From NCBI GenBank assembly GCA_963575745.1, contig CAUYUJ010004316.1, positions 1 through 64,000 on the forward strand: a DNA stretch of 64,000 nt. The letters run 5' to 3'. The stretch's first letter is position 1, and each line of letters starts with the position of its first letter. Position numbers and translations under genes: made by a program. Origin of the DNA: Prorocentrum cordatum. Taxonomy: Eukaryota > Sar > Dinophyceae > Prorocentrales > Prorocentraceae. Shown one piece after another: positions 31,026-41,334 of this stretch. The notes under the pieces are model-generated. The model did not search any database and was not told the origin of the DNA. It saw nothing but the letters and a program-made list of their open reading frames with translations.

Positions 31026-31577
31026 ATGTCCTTCGCCAGTTCTGCAGCGCAGACGGAGACGGCCCCGCACCTGCAGTTTCCGCTCTTCCACCCCGCTCCG
31101 TCAGGCCTGGAGAATATGACGCCGTTCCCGCCGAAGGACGAGGTCATGCGGGGAGCGCTTACTCCACCGAGCTTCACGCTCAGCCCGAGCATGGACTTGA
31201 GCGATGACGAGCCCGGCCTCCAGCCAGCGCTGAAGAAATACAAGCCCGCCAAGCCCGCGGGCGACATGGACAAGAAGGTGCAGTTCCACCCGATGAAGGC
31301 CGTCAAGATGGTGACGTACCTGGAGGGGCCCAAGCCGTGGAGGTTGGTGCAGATAAAGCAGCGGGCTGACGAGGACGGCATCTTATACCCGAAGTACTGG
31401 GGCACGCTCGCGTACCGCAAGATGCTGAAGACTCACTTCTTGGGGCGCTACGTGAAGGAGGGGTGCAAGTGCAAGAAGGACGATGATGGGAAGGACGACG
31501 TGTGCTTCTATTGTAGCCGTGTGCACCAGATGGTCATGCTGAAAACCACCAGCGGGATGAGGATGATCTCGGAATGA
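31026..31577 (+). CDS. Hypothetical protein, 183 aa, Cys-containing C-terminus
   Basis: MSFASSAAQTETAP opens a Pro-rich, acidic N-terminal half (SPSMDLSDDEPGLQPALKKY). The C-terminal half is basic and compact (MVTYLEGPKPWRLVQIKQR, YPKYWGTLAYRKMLKTHFLG). It ends with a possible zinc site, GCKCKKDDDGKDDVCFYC. I chose this ATG because protein character starts here and the leader relict lies 73 nt upstream; the frame is open from 30786. Intact, no introns seen, no family recognised. Confidence 0.65.
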   Translation: MSFASSAAQTETAPHLQFPLFHPAPSGLENMTPFPPKDEVMRGALTPPSFTLSPSMDLSDDEPGLQPALKKYKPAKPAGDMDKKVQFHPMKAVKMVTYLEGPKPWRLVQIKQRADEDGILYPKYWGTLAYRKMLKTHFLGRYVKEGCKCKKDDDGKDDVCFYCSRVHQMVMLKTTSGMRMISE

Positions 31578-32488
31578 AGCTCGACATCAAGAAGTGCAGC
31601 GCCTTGTTGTGCGCTTTGGGTTTGCAGGGCATGCCTCCAGCTAAGCCAATGCATAAGCGCAAAGGCATGAGGCGTTTCTTTTCGTGGGTGCACTCTCGCA
31701 TGTAGTGCGATCAGCACGCCACTGACGGCGCAATCGATATCGACGACGGAGCGTGTCTTTCAATATGCTGGGCGGTGTGGTTTGATGCCAGCGATACCGA
31801 GGTGGCGTGGGCAACCGCGCACACATCGACATCGACGCCCACGATGAACGAATGTGCTGGGGATGTATGGCACGCGCTTTGAACAAAACACAACATCATA
31901 ACCGCCATCATCGTCATTATCATCATCTTCCTCATCACCATCTGCAGCATCATCGCCATCATCATCATCGCCACCATCACCATGAAGGAGGAGGAGGGGG
32001 GATGGGTGATTGAGAGTGGAGGGGGAGATGGAGGATGGAGGAATGAGGATGGAGGGCCCCCGAGGCAAATATATATATATCTCCCATGGCCGGTTTGCTT
32101 GCGCGCCCCGCGGTCGAGCTCCGTCCGTCGGAAAGCCCATCGGCCAGCATTGAGATGGGGGTTTTGTGGGGCAAGAAATCGACATCGATAAAAGCATCGA
32201 CATCGACGCCGATAGAGACATCGAACTCGATAGAAACATCGACATCGATATCCGTTGTGGGCCCGAGCGGCGAGCTGGCTCCAGTTCAAGGGCTTGACGC
32301 ACTACGCCTAGCAGAAGTGCAGGCCCCCGCGCCGCAGGGGGGGCATGGCGAGTGCCTCGGCTGATCCCATGCGCGAGGAGGGGCTGGGAGGTTGGTAGAG
32401 GGATGAGGGTGGAAGAGGGAGGAGAGGGGGGAAGAGGGAGAAGAGGGGGGAGGGGGAGGGCGGGGGAAAGGGGGGAGGATTCGGGGAG
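31578..32488. other. No gene recognised; simple repeats
   Basis: CATCAT/CACCAT repeats (31890-31985), GGAGGA (31985-32060), a short TA run (32070), and a dense run of CATCGACATCGATA/CATCGAACTCGATAG repeats (32178-32255). Confidence 0.6.
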
Positions 32489-32851
32489 GTGTTGGCCAGA
32501 ATCGAGGCGCTGGAGGCTCTCGCGATGGCTCGCCACGTGGAGACCATGAATCGCATCGGGGAGATTCGGGGCAAAGTTCGGCGCTTGGGGCGAAAGATAG
32601 GCATCGAACAAGGGTCGGGGTTCACCTCGCCCTCCGAGGAGAAGGGCGAGGACGGCGAGAGCGGTTCGTTCCAGGACGACTATGAGGATGAGGAAGAGGA
32701 GGACAGTGGAGGTGGTGAAGGTGGAGACGGTGACGAAGACGCCGAGTGTGATGGACCCGCCAGCGACGATGCGCGGACGCGAGACCAGCATCGGGCCTCG
32801 AGGCGCGCGGCAGCGGCTGCGCATGCAGCGGCTGAGGAGGACTCGGACTGA
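32489..32851 (+). CDS. Hypothetical acidic protein, 120 aa
   Basis: Residues 1-38 are a helical segment (RIEALEALAMARHVETMNRI, then GKVRRLGRKIG), followed by a strongly acidic Glu/Asp/Gly tail and an Ala-rich end. The TGA sits exactly where a fragment of the 33.7-kb gene family begins, so the C-terminus may be chimeric. Function unknown. Confidence 0.4.
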   Translation: MLARIEALEALAMARHVETMNRIGEIRGKVRRLGRKIGIEQGSGFTSPSEEKGEDGESGSFQDDYEDEEEEDSGGGEGGDGDEDAECDGPASDDARTRDQHRASRRAAAAAHAAAEEDSD

Positions 32852-33150
32852 GCGCCCTCTTGAAGCAGATTCTCGTCGCCATGTTGACGGGCCTCAGATT
32901 TTCACACACGGCTTTGTATAATATAGTGCCCAATGGAAGTGATGTGCAGGTGTTTCGAGCTCGCCCAGCAAGTGTTGCGCGCCAGTTTTGCAAGCCGCCT
33001 CAGAGCGACACAAATACGCACGATGTGTGTGATCTGCTTTGCGAAAGTACCATCACATCGAAATCGTAAATCGAATGTCGACGTTCGAGATCTGATGCTG
33101 GGCGCATGCTGTGGAATTGTATTACACCTTTCTGGAGCTACCATGGGGGC
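32852..33150 (+). pseudogene. Scrambled fragments of the 33.7-kb gene
   Basis: 32852-32985 reads ALLKQILVAML..., matching 34258-34390. 33086-33150 (AGATCTGATGCTGGGCGC, then TTTCTGGAGCTACCA) matches 34118-34185. In the intact gene the second block precedes the first, so the order is reversed here. Both contain indels. Confidence 0.8.
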
Positions 33151-33431
33151 GTTTGCCGACTGACGGCATCGTCTCCGATCCACCCTTCCCGCTCGAATAA
33201 GCCGACCCCGTCCCCTCCCATCGCGACCCGTCATCCGCTTCGAGTCGCCCCCGTGAATGCGGGACTTCACTTACGGCCCTGTGTCTGCCATCATTCTCTG
33301 CGCCTGTGCACGTTTGTGCTGCTGCCGAAGGTGGCTTGCCAAGGTGCATCAGAGTGCGACAACGTTTCGCCCTCCTTTCGAAAACGTGCACCGCTGCGCG
33401 CGCGAGGGATGTGCATCGATGTCGACACGTG

Positions 33432-33570
33432 TGCATATACATACATATATAGATATACAAACGCGCATGCATGCATACATATATGCATATACACATACAT
33501 GCATATACACATGCATGCATACATGCGTACACGCATACATACATACATGCATATACATACAAATATAATT
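33432..33570. repeat. CATACATGCA/ATATGCATAC repeat
   Basis: About 140 bp of degenerate ATGCATAC and CATATACACA units. Confidence 0.85.
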
Positions 33571-33699
33571 ATTCACACAACAACGTCTTGCATTCACCAT
33601 GCAGATATGCATTCTCACGCGCAGTCTCTAGTATCATCGCAGCCGTCGTCATCACCATCGCCGTTCTTCCACAGCCGTTCCAGGTTCAGTGTTGCGAGC

Positions 33700-35722
33700 A
33701 TGAAGCGGGGCGCACCCGCCACGATCGATATCGATGATGAGACGGGGATGCAGCTGCGGCCGGAGCTTCTGGCCACTTCGCGGGGTTCGAAGGCGAGCGT
33801 CGCCCGCATCCTGCAGACGCTGAATAGGAAAGGCATGCTTAGGGACGAGGAGCTCGGAGGACGAGATGAGCTACGCCAGTGCAGGATAGCAGCGGGGATG
33901 CATGGCCGCGCGAGGACGCCATACGGACCTGTTGTGCAGACACTGGATGTCCCAGGCATCGGGCCGTGGGAACATGTACACCCATTTGCGCTTCTGCATT
34001 ATATGTCGACTATCAGCGAAAAGTTTGCCAATATGCTGCCTGATGCGCTCGACAAGGCACCGCTGTTTACTTGTAGCTTGGTGTTTTACGGTGGCGAGGT
34101 GACGCCAGGCAACCCTTTGAGATCTGATGTTGGGCGCCAGTTGTGGAATTTGTATTACGCCTTTCTGGAGCTACCAGGCTGGCTCCTTCATAGAACGGGG
34201 GGCTGGTTTTGCTTGGGTGGGGTTCGCACCGGGCTGGTGGAGAGAATTCCTGGGGGAGTGGGCGCCCTCTTGAAGCAGATTCTCGTCGCCATGTTCGTTG
34301 ACGGGCCTCATAACTTCACACGCGGCTTTGTAGTTCCCCACGGAAGTGCCGTGCGGGTGTTTCGCGCTCGCCTGGTCGGTTTTATGGCTGGTGACAAAGG
34401 CCACGAAGAGTTCTTGGCCATTAAAGGGGCGGCAGGGCTGAAACCCTGCATCTCGTGCATGAACGTGGCGATTTTTTATCCACAAGACTGGCTACGCCGA
34501 CGGCCAGTACACCGTCGGACTGGACTGCGTAGATAAATCGAAGTTCAAGCAGCTGGACGACGACACGTTCTGGAGAATGCACGATATCTTGGTATCGCAG
34601 GTCGGGCAGATATCGACGTCGAAGGTGGAGGCGCTCGAAATGAAGCTGGGCATTAGTTATAATGAGCATGGGATGCTGTGCGATCCTCGTTTGAGAAGCG
34701 TGCTGCGCCCCGTGAGTAATTACATCAGGGATTGGCAGAACACGCTGGTATCGCATGGCGTTGCGGGGCTTCAGATTGCGGCGCTCACATCGTGTTTGAA
34801 GAGGTCGAATATCGAAATGTGCGAGATTGCCGCCTACGCACGCTTGTACATCCATCCCAAGTTGACCGCGTCACCTCCCAAGCCAGAGTGGTTCACGGAG
34901 AGCTTCACAGCGAACGACCGCGTGAAGTTGTTTGCGAGCGACGTTCTCGGACTTTGCCCATTGTTGCTGGCATTTCTTCGGGACAGGTGTTTTGGCCGTG
35001 TACCCGCGGACCACGTTCGATGTTTCGAGCTGTTAACGTTCATGTTGGGGCTCCTATCAGGAGAGGGCGATATGACGGGCGCCTTGCACGCCACGCTTGC
35101 GGGGGCCATTCCAGAGCACGCGGTGCTGTTTCGCCGATTGTACCATACGTTTACCAAGGTGAAGTTTCATCATTTGGTGCACGTGCCCGACGACCTACTG
35201 CGACTGGGTAAGGTGATTTCGTGTTTTGCGCCAGAGCGGAAACACAAAGACGTGAAGACGAGCGTGGTACATTTTTACAACCAGGTCGAGCACACGACAA
35301 CGTTTGGATATTAAAACTGTTACGTTCAAGGCGTTGTCGAGGGGCGGTTCCAGTTCGACGAGCATTATATATCGACGCCGAAGCGCCGTAAACTCGATAT
35401 CGCAGGCGTCCAGATGGATGCGCCTACAGAGGCTGCGTTGAGGTGTTGTGGCGTGAAGAGAGACGACTACGTGCTCATCCGCACTGGCGGTGCATGTCGT
35501 TTAGGTAGAGTTGTGTTGTTCTGTGCGTTGGGCGATTTCATCACAGTCCACGTGCGGGGGGCTACCGCTGTGGACCCTGGGACTTGGACCATCTGGGATG
35601 AATCGGCGACGCCAGACGTGTTCTTGTACCCGACGTCGATTGTCAGGCCCGTTGTATACATGCGCATTCCACCATCGACCGTGAAGATCATCGTGCCTTA
35701 CTATCATGGCAGGGGCGCGTAG
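33700..35722 (+). pseudogene. Dinoflagellate repeat-associated ORF family, intronless copy (putative transposon-derived)
   Basis: Starts MKRGAPATIDIDDETG. Landmarks in order: LVFYGGEVTPGNPL, WNLYYAFLELPGW, RIPGGVGALLKQILVAMF, EEFLAIKGAAGLKPCISCMN, a shift at the T6 run 34472-34477, then YTVGLDCVDKSKF, HTFTKVKFHHLVHVPDDLL, CFAPERKHKDVK, a TAA at 35312-35314, and the same frame on (NCYVQGVVEGRFQFDEHY) to a C-terminal beta-like domain ending at 35722. I recall this layout from many dinoflagellate proteins. The KGxxGxxPCxxC and ERKHK blocks resemble those of CACTA/EnSpm-type transposase relatives, which is inference. A paralogue lies at 40.55-38.17 kb on the other strand, with introns where this copy has none. 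Confidence 0.65.
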
Positions 35723-36228
35723 CTGAAACAAAAACAAAAATTCGATTGTCGGAAAAAAATGGCACAAATCGACTGTCGGAAAAAAAAGTCGACTGTCGAA
35801 GCCGCCCCCTTCTCTTCCTCCGTCGTTCATTCTTCCTCATCATGCATTGCATCATCCTCCACTCTCCTTCCCCATCGTCGTCGTCGCCGTAGTCGTCGTC
35901 TTCGAGGGGGGAGGAGGAGGAGGAGGAGGAGGAGGAGGAGGAGGAGGACGAGGGGGGGGGAGGAGGAGGAGGAGGAGGAGCACCCTTCCCCCCCCCCGCC
36001 GCGGGGCCGCCTTGGACAAGGGCGGCTCTTCGGCCCAGGCCGCGACCCGAGAGAGGCGATTATATTGGCGCCCCCGTGCACCGCCCCGTCCTCTTCTCTT
36101 GCATCCATTCATCTTCCCTCCAACATATGCGTATATAAATACACATACATATTATACGGTATGCCCATAGTACATATATATATATATACATATTTATATA
36201 GTACACATATACACACAGCACCTCCTCT

Positions 36229-36261
<33 letters not shown>

Positions 36262-36480
36262 ACTCCCCCCCGTCCTCCCTCCCCCTGCCCGTCGCCCGCC
36301 AGATGGCGAAGTGCGTGCTGAAGGACGCTGCCGCGACCGCCCGCGACTCCAGGCCCTAGCGCAACCGCGCCCGCAACCAGGCGCAAGGTGGAGGGCGTAA
36401 CACGCGCTAGATACGATTACGACGTACGCTTACGGTGTAGATATTGATATCTCACACATCGTCCACACTTTTTCAACGTG
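35723..36480. repeat. Gene-free stretch: GGA tract, TATA-rich and poly(C)
   Basis: TCGACTGTCGGAAAAAAA is repeated (35742-35800), (GGA)n at 35905-35990, ACATATATA repeats (36130-36215), and a run of about 32 C (36230-36261). This is the start of the convergent strand-switch zone. Confidence 0.7.
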
Positions 36481-36760
36481 CAAATATAAGCTACGAGCCG
36501 AGCCGCCTTGCATTTTGATGAGAGTTCTATGGTCTTGACTGTTAATGTACATGTTACCAGAAAAAGCCAGAGCACCATTATTTCAAAAGTATGTCGTTGC
36601 TGGTGGATCCAGGTCAAACACTTCATTGTTACCAGAGCAAAATCTGGATCACAAGTTCTCAACATATGTGTTGGTGTTGTGGATGGCCAGGTGCCGCAAA
36701 CATGTGAAGAACCGTTGTTAACCATGTTAAAAAGTATGTTAAACGCTTCAACATAAGTTG
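36480..36760. other. Low-GC single-copy-looking segment, no gene called
   Basis: Short ORFs exist on both strands (36508-36756 plus; 36417-36725 minus), neither with convincing protein character. Composition differs from all neighbours. Confidence 0.35.
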
Positions 36761-36764
36761 AAAT

Positions 36765-37200
36765 CGTCGACTTATAAGTCGAAACAGTTCGACTTAGTAA
36801 GTCGAACTACGTCGACTTAGTAACTCGAACGTTCGACTTAGCTAACTCGACTTAGGTCGACTTAGTAAGTCGAGCTAGGTCGACTTAGCTAAGTCGACTT
36901 ATAATTTTATTATAATTCAAGTACTTAGTCGAAGAGTTCAGGGCTAATTGAGTTAAGTATAAGTCACCTAACTTGGTTTTAGCCCGACTTATAATTAAAC
37001 CTCCTAAGTCTGCTGATTTTTACTAACTCAATGAGCTCTACTAAAGTATTAGAGGTTGACTTATAACTCAGACGCTGTCAGTCATTATTTAACGCGTCAA
37101 TTTATAATTTAGTTATAACTTAGTTATAACTTAGTTATAACTTAGTTACTAACAGGCGTCCTCAACTTATATCTGAGATATAACCCGCCGTTCATCTGAG
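36765..37200. repeat. AAGTCGACTTA repeats and array-3 left flank
   Basis: Palindromic AAGTCGACTTA/TTCGACTTAGTAAGTCGAAC repeats (36765-36960), AT-rich TTATAACTTAG repeats (37100-37145), then 37156-37200 (GTCCTCAACTTATATCTGAG, CCGCCGTTCATC), the inverse of 14361-14406. Confidence 0.85.
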
Positions 37201-37617
37201 GGTGGCCTGTGAGGGTGGCCCGGAAGGGTGGCCTGTGAGGGTGGCCCCAGAGGGTTGGCCCGGGAGGGCGCGCCCGGGAGGGTGGCCCGGGAGGCTGGCC
37301 CGGGAGGGTGGCCCGGGAGGGTGGCCCGGGAGGGTGGCCCGGGAGGGTCCCCGATCGCGAGAGTGGGGCCCGGGAGGGTGGCCTGGGAGGGTGGCCCGGG
37401 AGGGTGGCCCGGGAGGGTCCCCGAGGGTGGGGCCCGGGAGGGTGGGCCCGGGAGGGTGGCCCGGGAGGGTGGCTCGGGAGGGTGGGCCCGGGAGGGTGGC
37501 CCGGGAGGGTGGTCCAGGAGGGCGGCCCGGGAGGGTGGCCCGGGAGGGTGGGCCCGGGAGCGTGGCCCGGGAGGGTGGCCCGGGAGGGTGGCCCTGGAGG
37601 GTGGCCCAGGAGGGTGC
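37197..37617 (+). repeat. 13-bp minisatellite, array 3
   Basis: Longest of the three GGGAGGGTGGCCC arrays. The array strand is the same as in arrays 1 and 2 although the flank is inverted. Confidence 0.9.
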
Positions 37618-37619
37618 TT

Positions 37620-37935
37620 GGATGCATCCTGGCTTAGCTAAGGGTTATAAGACTTAACATGGATTAAGCTGGTTTAGCTAAGCTTCAAGATGGTTTAAGT
37701 TGGATTAACTTGATTTAGCTAAGGCTTAACATGACTTAGCTTCGGGGTGGGGAAGTTAACGACAGCTAAGTTGCTATGTAGGTTTATGTAAAGCTATGTA
37801 AGTCATGTTAAACCGTGTTAAACTATGTTAAACTATGGTAAGGAAAGCTAACGGAAGCTAGCTCAAGTTAAGTGGGTAGCTACGCTATGTTAAAGTAAGT
37901 TAAAACAACTTAAAGTACGTTAGCGTATGTTGAAT
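37620..37935. repeat. TTAGCTAAG/ATGTTAAAC repeats
   Basis: AT-rich short repeats (GGTTTAGCTAAG, TATGTTAAACTATG), gene-free, the end of the strand-switch zone. Confidence 0.65.
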
Positions 37936-38167
37936 CATTTCAACGCCATCGCGATTATGGAGGGGGGACGGGGCGAGGAGGAGGGGACGGGATGCGCATA
38001 AGGAGGAGGAGGGGCCGCCGCTGCAGCTGCAGCCCCTCGCAGCATGGAGCTGCAGCTCGAGTTGTTGGGCGCGGCTGCAGCCGCCGCGCGCATGCGGGCT
38101 CATTTTTTTTCACCCGTTAGCTATAGCCAGGCGGGTTGAGCGCAGTCGCGCGGCCTCCGCTGAGGGA

Positions 38168-40551
38168 CTACGCGGGCGACGCCCGCGTGACCTCGTCGAA
38201 CGCCACCCGCTGCAGCGTGGCGCCAGCAGTCGTCCAGACGCCCGCGCCGTGGCTGCTGCCAGCGCCGCGGCGCGCCCACCGCCCCACCAGCGCCGCGTGG
38301 AACGGCTGCGGCATCCGCGGGGGGCGCGCGATGGCGACCAGCTGCCGCACCATGCCCACCACGTAATTAGCCGCCCCCCGCGTCCCACAGCACCGCGGCG
38401 TCGCCCACGGACACGCGGTCGCACTCGTTCAGGCGACCGTACTTGGCGACCGTGAACTCCAGCCCAGGGAGGCCGAACGCCGCCCTCAGCTCCGCCGCCA
38501 GCCGCCTGGGCGCGGGCAGCGCAAATAACAACACCAGCAAAACAAATCATGGACAAAAAACAAGTCGCCTGGACGCGGGCATGCTCGGCTGCAGGAGCGC
38601 CGCGTCCTCGGCGAACCCGTCGTCCGCGACGCCGTGCATCCGCTCGGACGTGGCGCCCCGCAAGACGCCGCGGTCCCACCTGTCGCAGACCGAAGCGGCG
38701 CTGCTGAACAGGCGGTTGGCGAATTTCTTCGCCGTCTTGTTCTTCCGCTCCAGGGGCCAGCGCGTGGGCAGCGGCCCGAACTTCGCGATCAGCGCGGGCG
38801 CGCGCATGAGGTCCGCGCCCGCGCCCGCGCGCCGTGCGCGCGCGCGGGCGGGGAGCGGCTGCAGCCGCGACGCCATCGCCATCATTATCAGCATCATCAT
38901 CATAATCGTCGTCATCATCACTCGCAATCGTCATCGTCGCCGTCGTCATCATCATCGCCGTCGTCATCATCCCCATCATCATCAGCATACTCATCACCAT
39001 CCTTATCGTCATCGTCATCATCATCCTCATCATCATCCTCACCCTCCTCATCGAAGAGCTGCAGCTCGGCGACGCGGGGCGGGGCGGGCGGGAGGGCGGG
39101 CGAAGCGATTGCATAATGAAGCTTCGGCGTCATCGGGCCCTCGCCGCACAAGCGCTCGAACTCGCCCAAGTAGGCCCCCCGCTGCGCGCTGCAGCGCCGC
39201 CGCGTCGACTGGCACGCGGTGGGCCTCGACGACGGCCTCAATGATGTCGACCAGCTGGCCGAAACACAGCGCGTGCACCGCCATGTCGGGCGCCCCGCGC
39301 GCCGACGACGACGCGCGGAAGAAGTGCTTGAGCCAGGGGGTCAGCGCGAGGCTCTCGGACGCCGTCGCCTTGAAGCTCACGATCTCCCAACGGCTCTCGG
39401 CTCGTTTCGGCGCAAATGCGCCGACCGTCCTGCCATCGCAGGGCTTCAGCCTTTTGCGCCCGATGGCGGGCCGCTGGAAGGTCTGCGCGGCCTCGTCCAG
39501 GACCTTTCACGTGATACCGTGGCCTTTCGCCGCGCGCATCAGCTGGCCCACGTGGGAGCCGAAGACGCCGCTGGCAAACATGGCGTGCATCACGTCCCAC
39601 ATGCACGCCCCCATGGGGTAGGGCTTGTGCATCGCGCGCTCGTTCCCGAGCAGGCCGCTCGTCGCGGCGAGGGCCCAACCGAGGTCGGTCTCCAAGTCCC
39701 CCAGCTTGCCCTTGCTTCTGGGCATCAAGGACAACGCCCGCAGCTGCCTGAATATGGCCTGCAGGACGGAGACGGTGACGGGGACGAGGTTGGTGCTGTC
39801 CGCACACGTGTGAGGGACGGCAGTCCCTGTCGGGTCGTTAACGTGGACCTCGCGGACGCTTTTTTTGCGTCGTACACATTAGCGCGCATGAGGCATGGCT
39901 TCAGCCCACCAGACCCTTTGCGCCCATATATTGCATGGATGCCGCCCTCGTCGGCCAGTATAGCACCTGGCCGCAGAAACAGGTGCATCGGCCGCCCAGG
40001 GCGGCCGACGGTGACGCCCGCGCGCTCCATGTCGTGCTCCCCGCCGAACAGGCCGACGATGGCGCTGGCCAGCCCCGACACACCGCTCGCTCCTTTCCTG
40101 GCTCCGCACGATGGCAACCTCCATCCACGCGTCCTACGGGGGGGCGCGGGCCGCGTGGCGCTGGATGGGCGTCAGCCCAGAGTTTCGAAGTTTGGACGCT
40201 TGGAGTTTGGAGGTTGTGAGGGTGGGTTGGCTGCAGCCCAGGGACTGGAGTTTGCGTCGCCCGAGTCGCGTCCTCGTTGCTCAGGGTCGTTGGGCCGAGC
40301 TCGAGGATGCTCCAGTACCAGCCCCAGCACTTCATGTGCAGGGTCTGGGCAAGAGCGTTGCCAGGCATGATCTCGTCCGAATAGAGGACGATGGTCCACG
40401 GGTCCTGTGGCGCGGGCTGCCGCTTGGTCCTGGCGTCCTCCACGCGCGCGGCGAAGGAGCTGCAGGAGCTGACCATGCAGTCAAGCATGGCCTGCGGCGT
40501 TTGGACCTCGAGGTCAAAGTGCCCATCGGGGTCGTTGCTGGGCACCTTCAT
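38168..40551 (-). CDS. Same family as the 33.7-kb gene, intron-containing and frame-damaged copy
   Basis: Minus-strand order: MKVPSNDPDGHFDLEV, WTIVLYSDEIMPGNAL, WYWSILELGPTTLSNEDA, intron of 139 bp (40128-40267), WMEVAIVRSQER, RPMHLFLRPGAILADEG, KGSGGLKPCLMRANVYD, ADSTNLVPVTVSVLQAIF, MGACMWDVMHAMFASGVFGS, an in-frame TGA (39507-39509), CFGQLVDIIEAVVEAHRV, GPMTPKLHYAIASPA, intron (about 38820-39085), PTRWPLERKNKTAKKFANRL, 63-bp intron (38503-38566), ELRAAFGLPGLEFTVAKYGR, and a C-terminal domain ending RVAFDEVTRASPA at 38168. Single-base shifts occur near 40090, 39810, 39200 and 38375 (G6). Introns carry CTGCAG palindromes. Confidence 0.6.
38820..39085 (-). other. Intron with GAT microsatellite and palindromic ends
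   Basis: Between the PKLHYAIASPA and ERKNKTAKK blocks. Near the 5' end GAGCTGCAGCTC (39057-39068 region), near the 3' end GCGGCTGCAGCCGC (38862-38875 region), with degenerate (GAT)n between. Exact splice points not fixed. Confidence 0.6.
40128..40273 (-). other. 139-bp intron with 7-bp direct repeats at its ends
   Basis: GGACGCG occurs at both edges (plus-strand CGCGTCC at 40128-40134 and 40267-40273). Removing one repeat plus the intervening DNA joins SNEDA to WMEVAIVR as in the family. GGGCTGCAGCC lies inside. The flanking repeats look like a target-site duplication. Confidence 0.65.
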
Positions 40552-40599
40552 ATCCCTGTGGATCGGGCCGTGAGCGCACGACTCGTCTCGCGTCCCCCG

Positions 40600-41300
40600 C
40601 AGGCGGTTGCGGTCGCCGCTCGGCAGCTCCTCGCGCTCAGCTATCTCCAGGGGCGCGCCCCGCGCTGCTTGGCTGCAGAACGGCAGGGGGGCACGCGGCC
40701 TGCACAACTCATTATTTACAGCCTGGCGTCGCAGATCGCGGGCCGCGGGGGCCGCGCCCGCAGGCGCATCAGCGCGCGCGCGCAACCGCGCCGCCATGCC
40801 GATGGCGGCGCCGCGGGCGGCGCGCGAGCGCGGCGGGGGGCGCGCCCCCAGCGTGGCTCCCTCAGCACGGCGGCGGGCGCATCGGCATCACCCCCCGTCG
40901 CGAATCGTTCCCTCGCCCAATGCTCAATGCCGCGAGCGGCGGCTGCAGCCGCGCTCGTTGCCGCCGCCGCCGCCGACGTCATCGTGCGGTGTTGGCTGCA
41001 GCCGCCGTCGGCATCACCATGCGGTGGCGGCTGCAGCGCCCCCGCGCGCTCGCGCGCAGCGACGGCGGCGGCCGCGCTCGGCCGCATCGGGCGCTGCAGC
41101 ACAGCGTTCGTGCATCGCCGCCGTCGCCGCCGTCGCCAATGTCAACGCCCGCGCCTTATACGCGACAGTATCCGACCGCGGCGGGCACTCGCGGCAGCAT
41201 GAGTAAGTCCCCGTCATGGCCCATCACGCGGACCTCCTGCGGGCCGCCGGCAAGCAACTCACAGGCAAGGCGGGTTTGGCCGCCGCGCCGCTGCAACGGC
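40600..41300 (-). other. GC-rich, Ala/Arg-coding in all frames; no gene fixed
   Basis: GCC-rich sequence with at least three GGCTGCAGCC/GGCTGCAGCGCC motifs (40940, 40995, 41025). It may hold 5' exons of the flanking genes, but I cannot define any. Confidence 0.35.
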
Positions 41301-41334
41301 GTCTAGCGAGGGCACGCGCAGCGGCAGCTGCCGT

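Noticed and set aside
3126-37617. GGWPGRVAREGGP repeat proteins in the minisatellite arrays
   Set aside because: A 13-bp unit without stops yields the same 13-residue repeat in all frames; this is a reading artefact.
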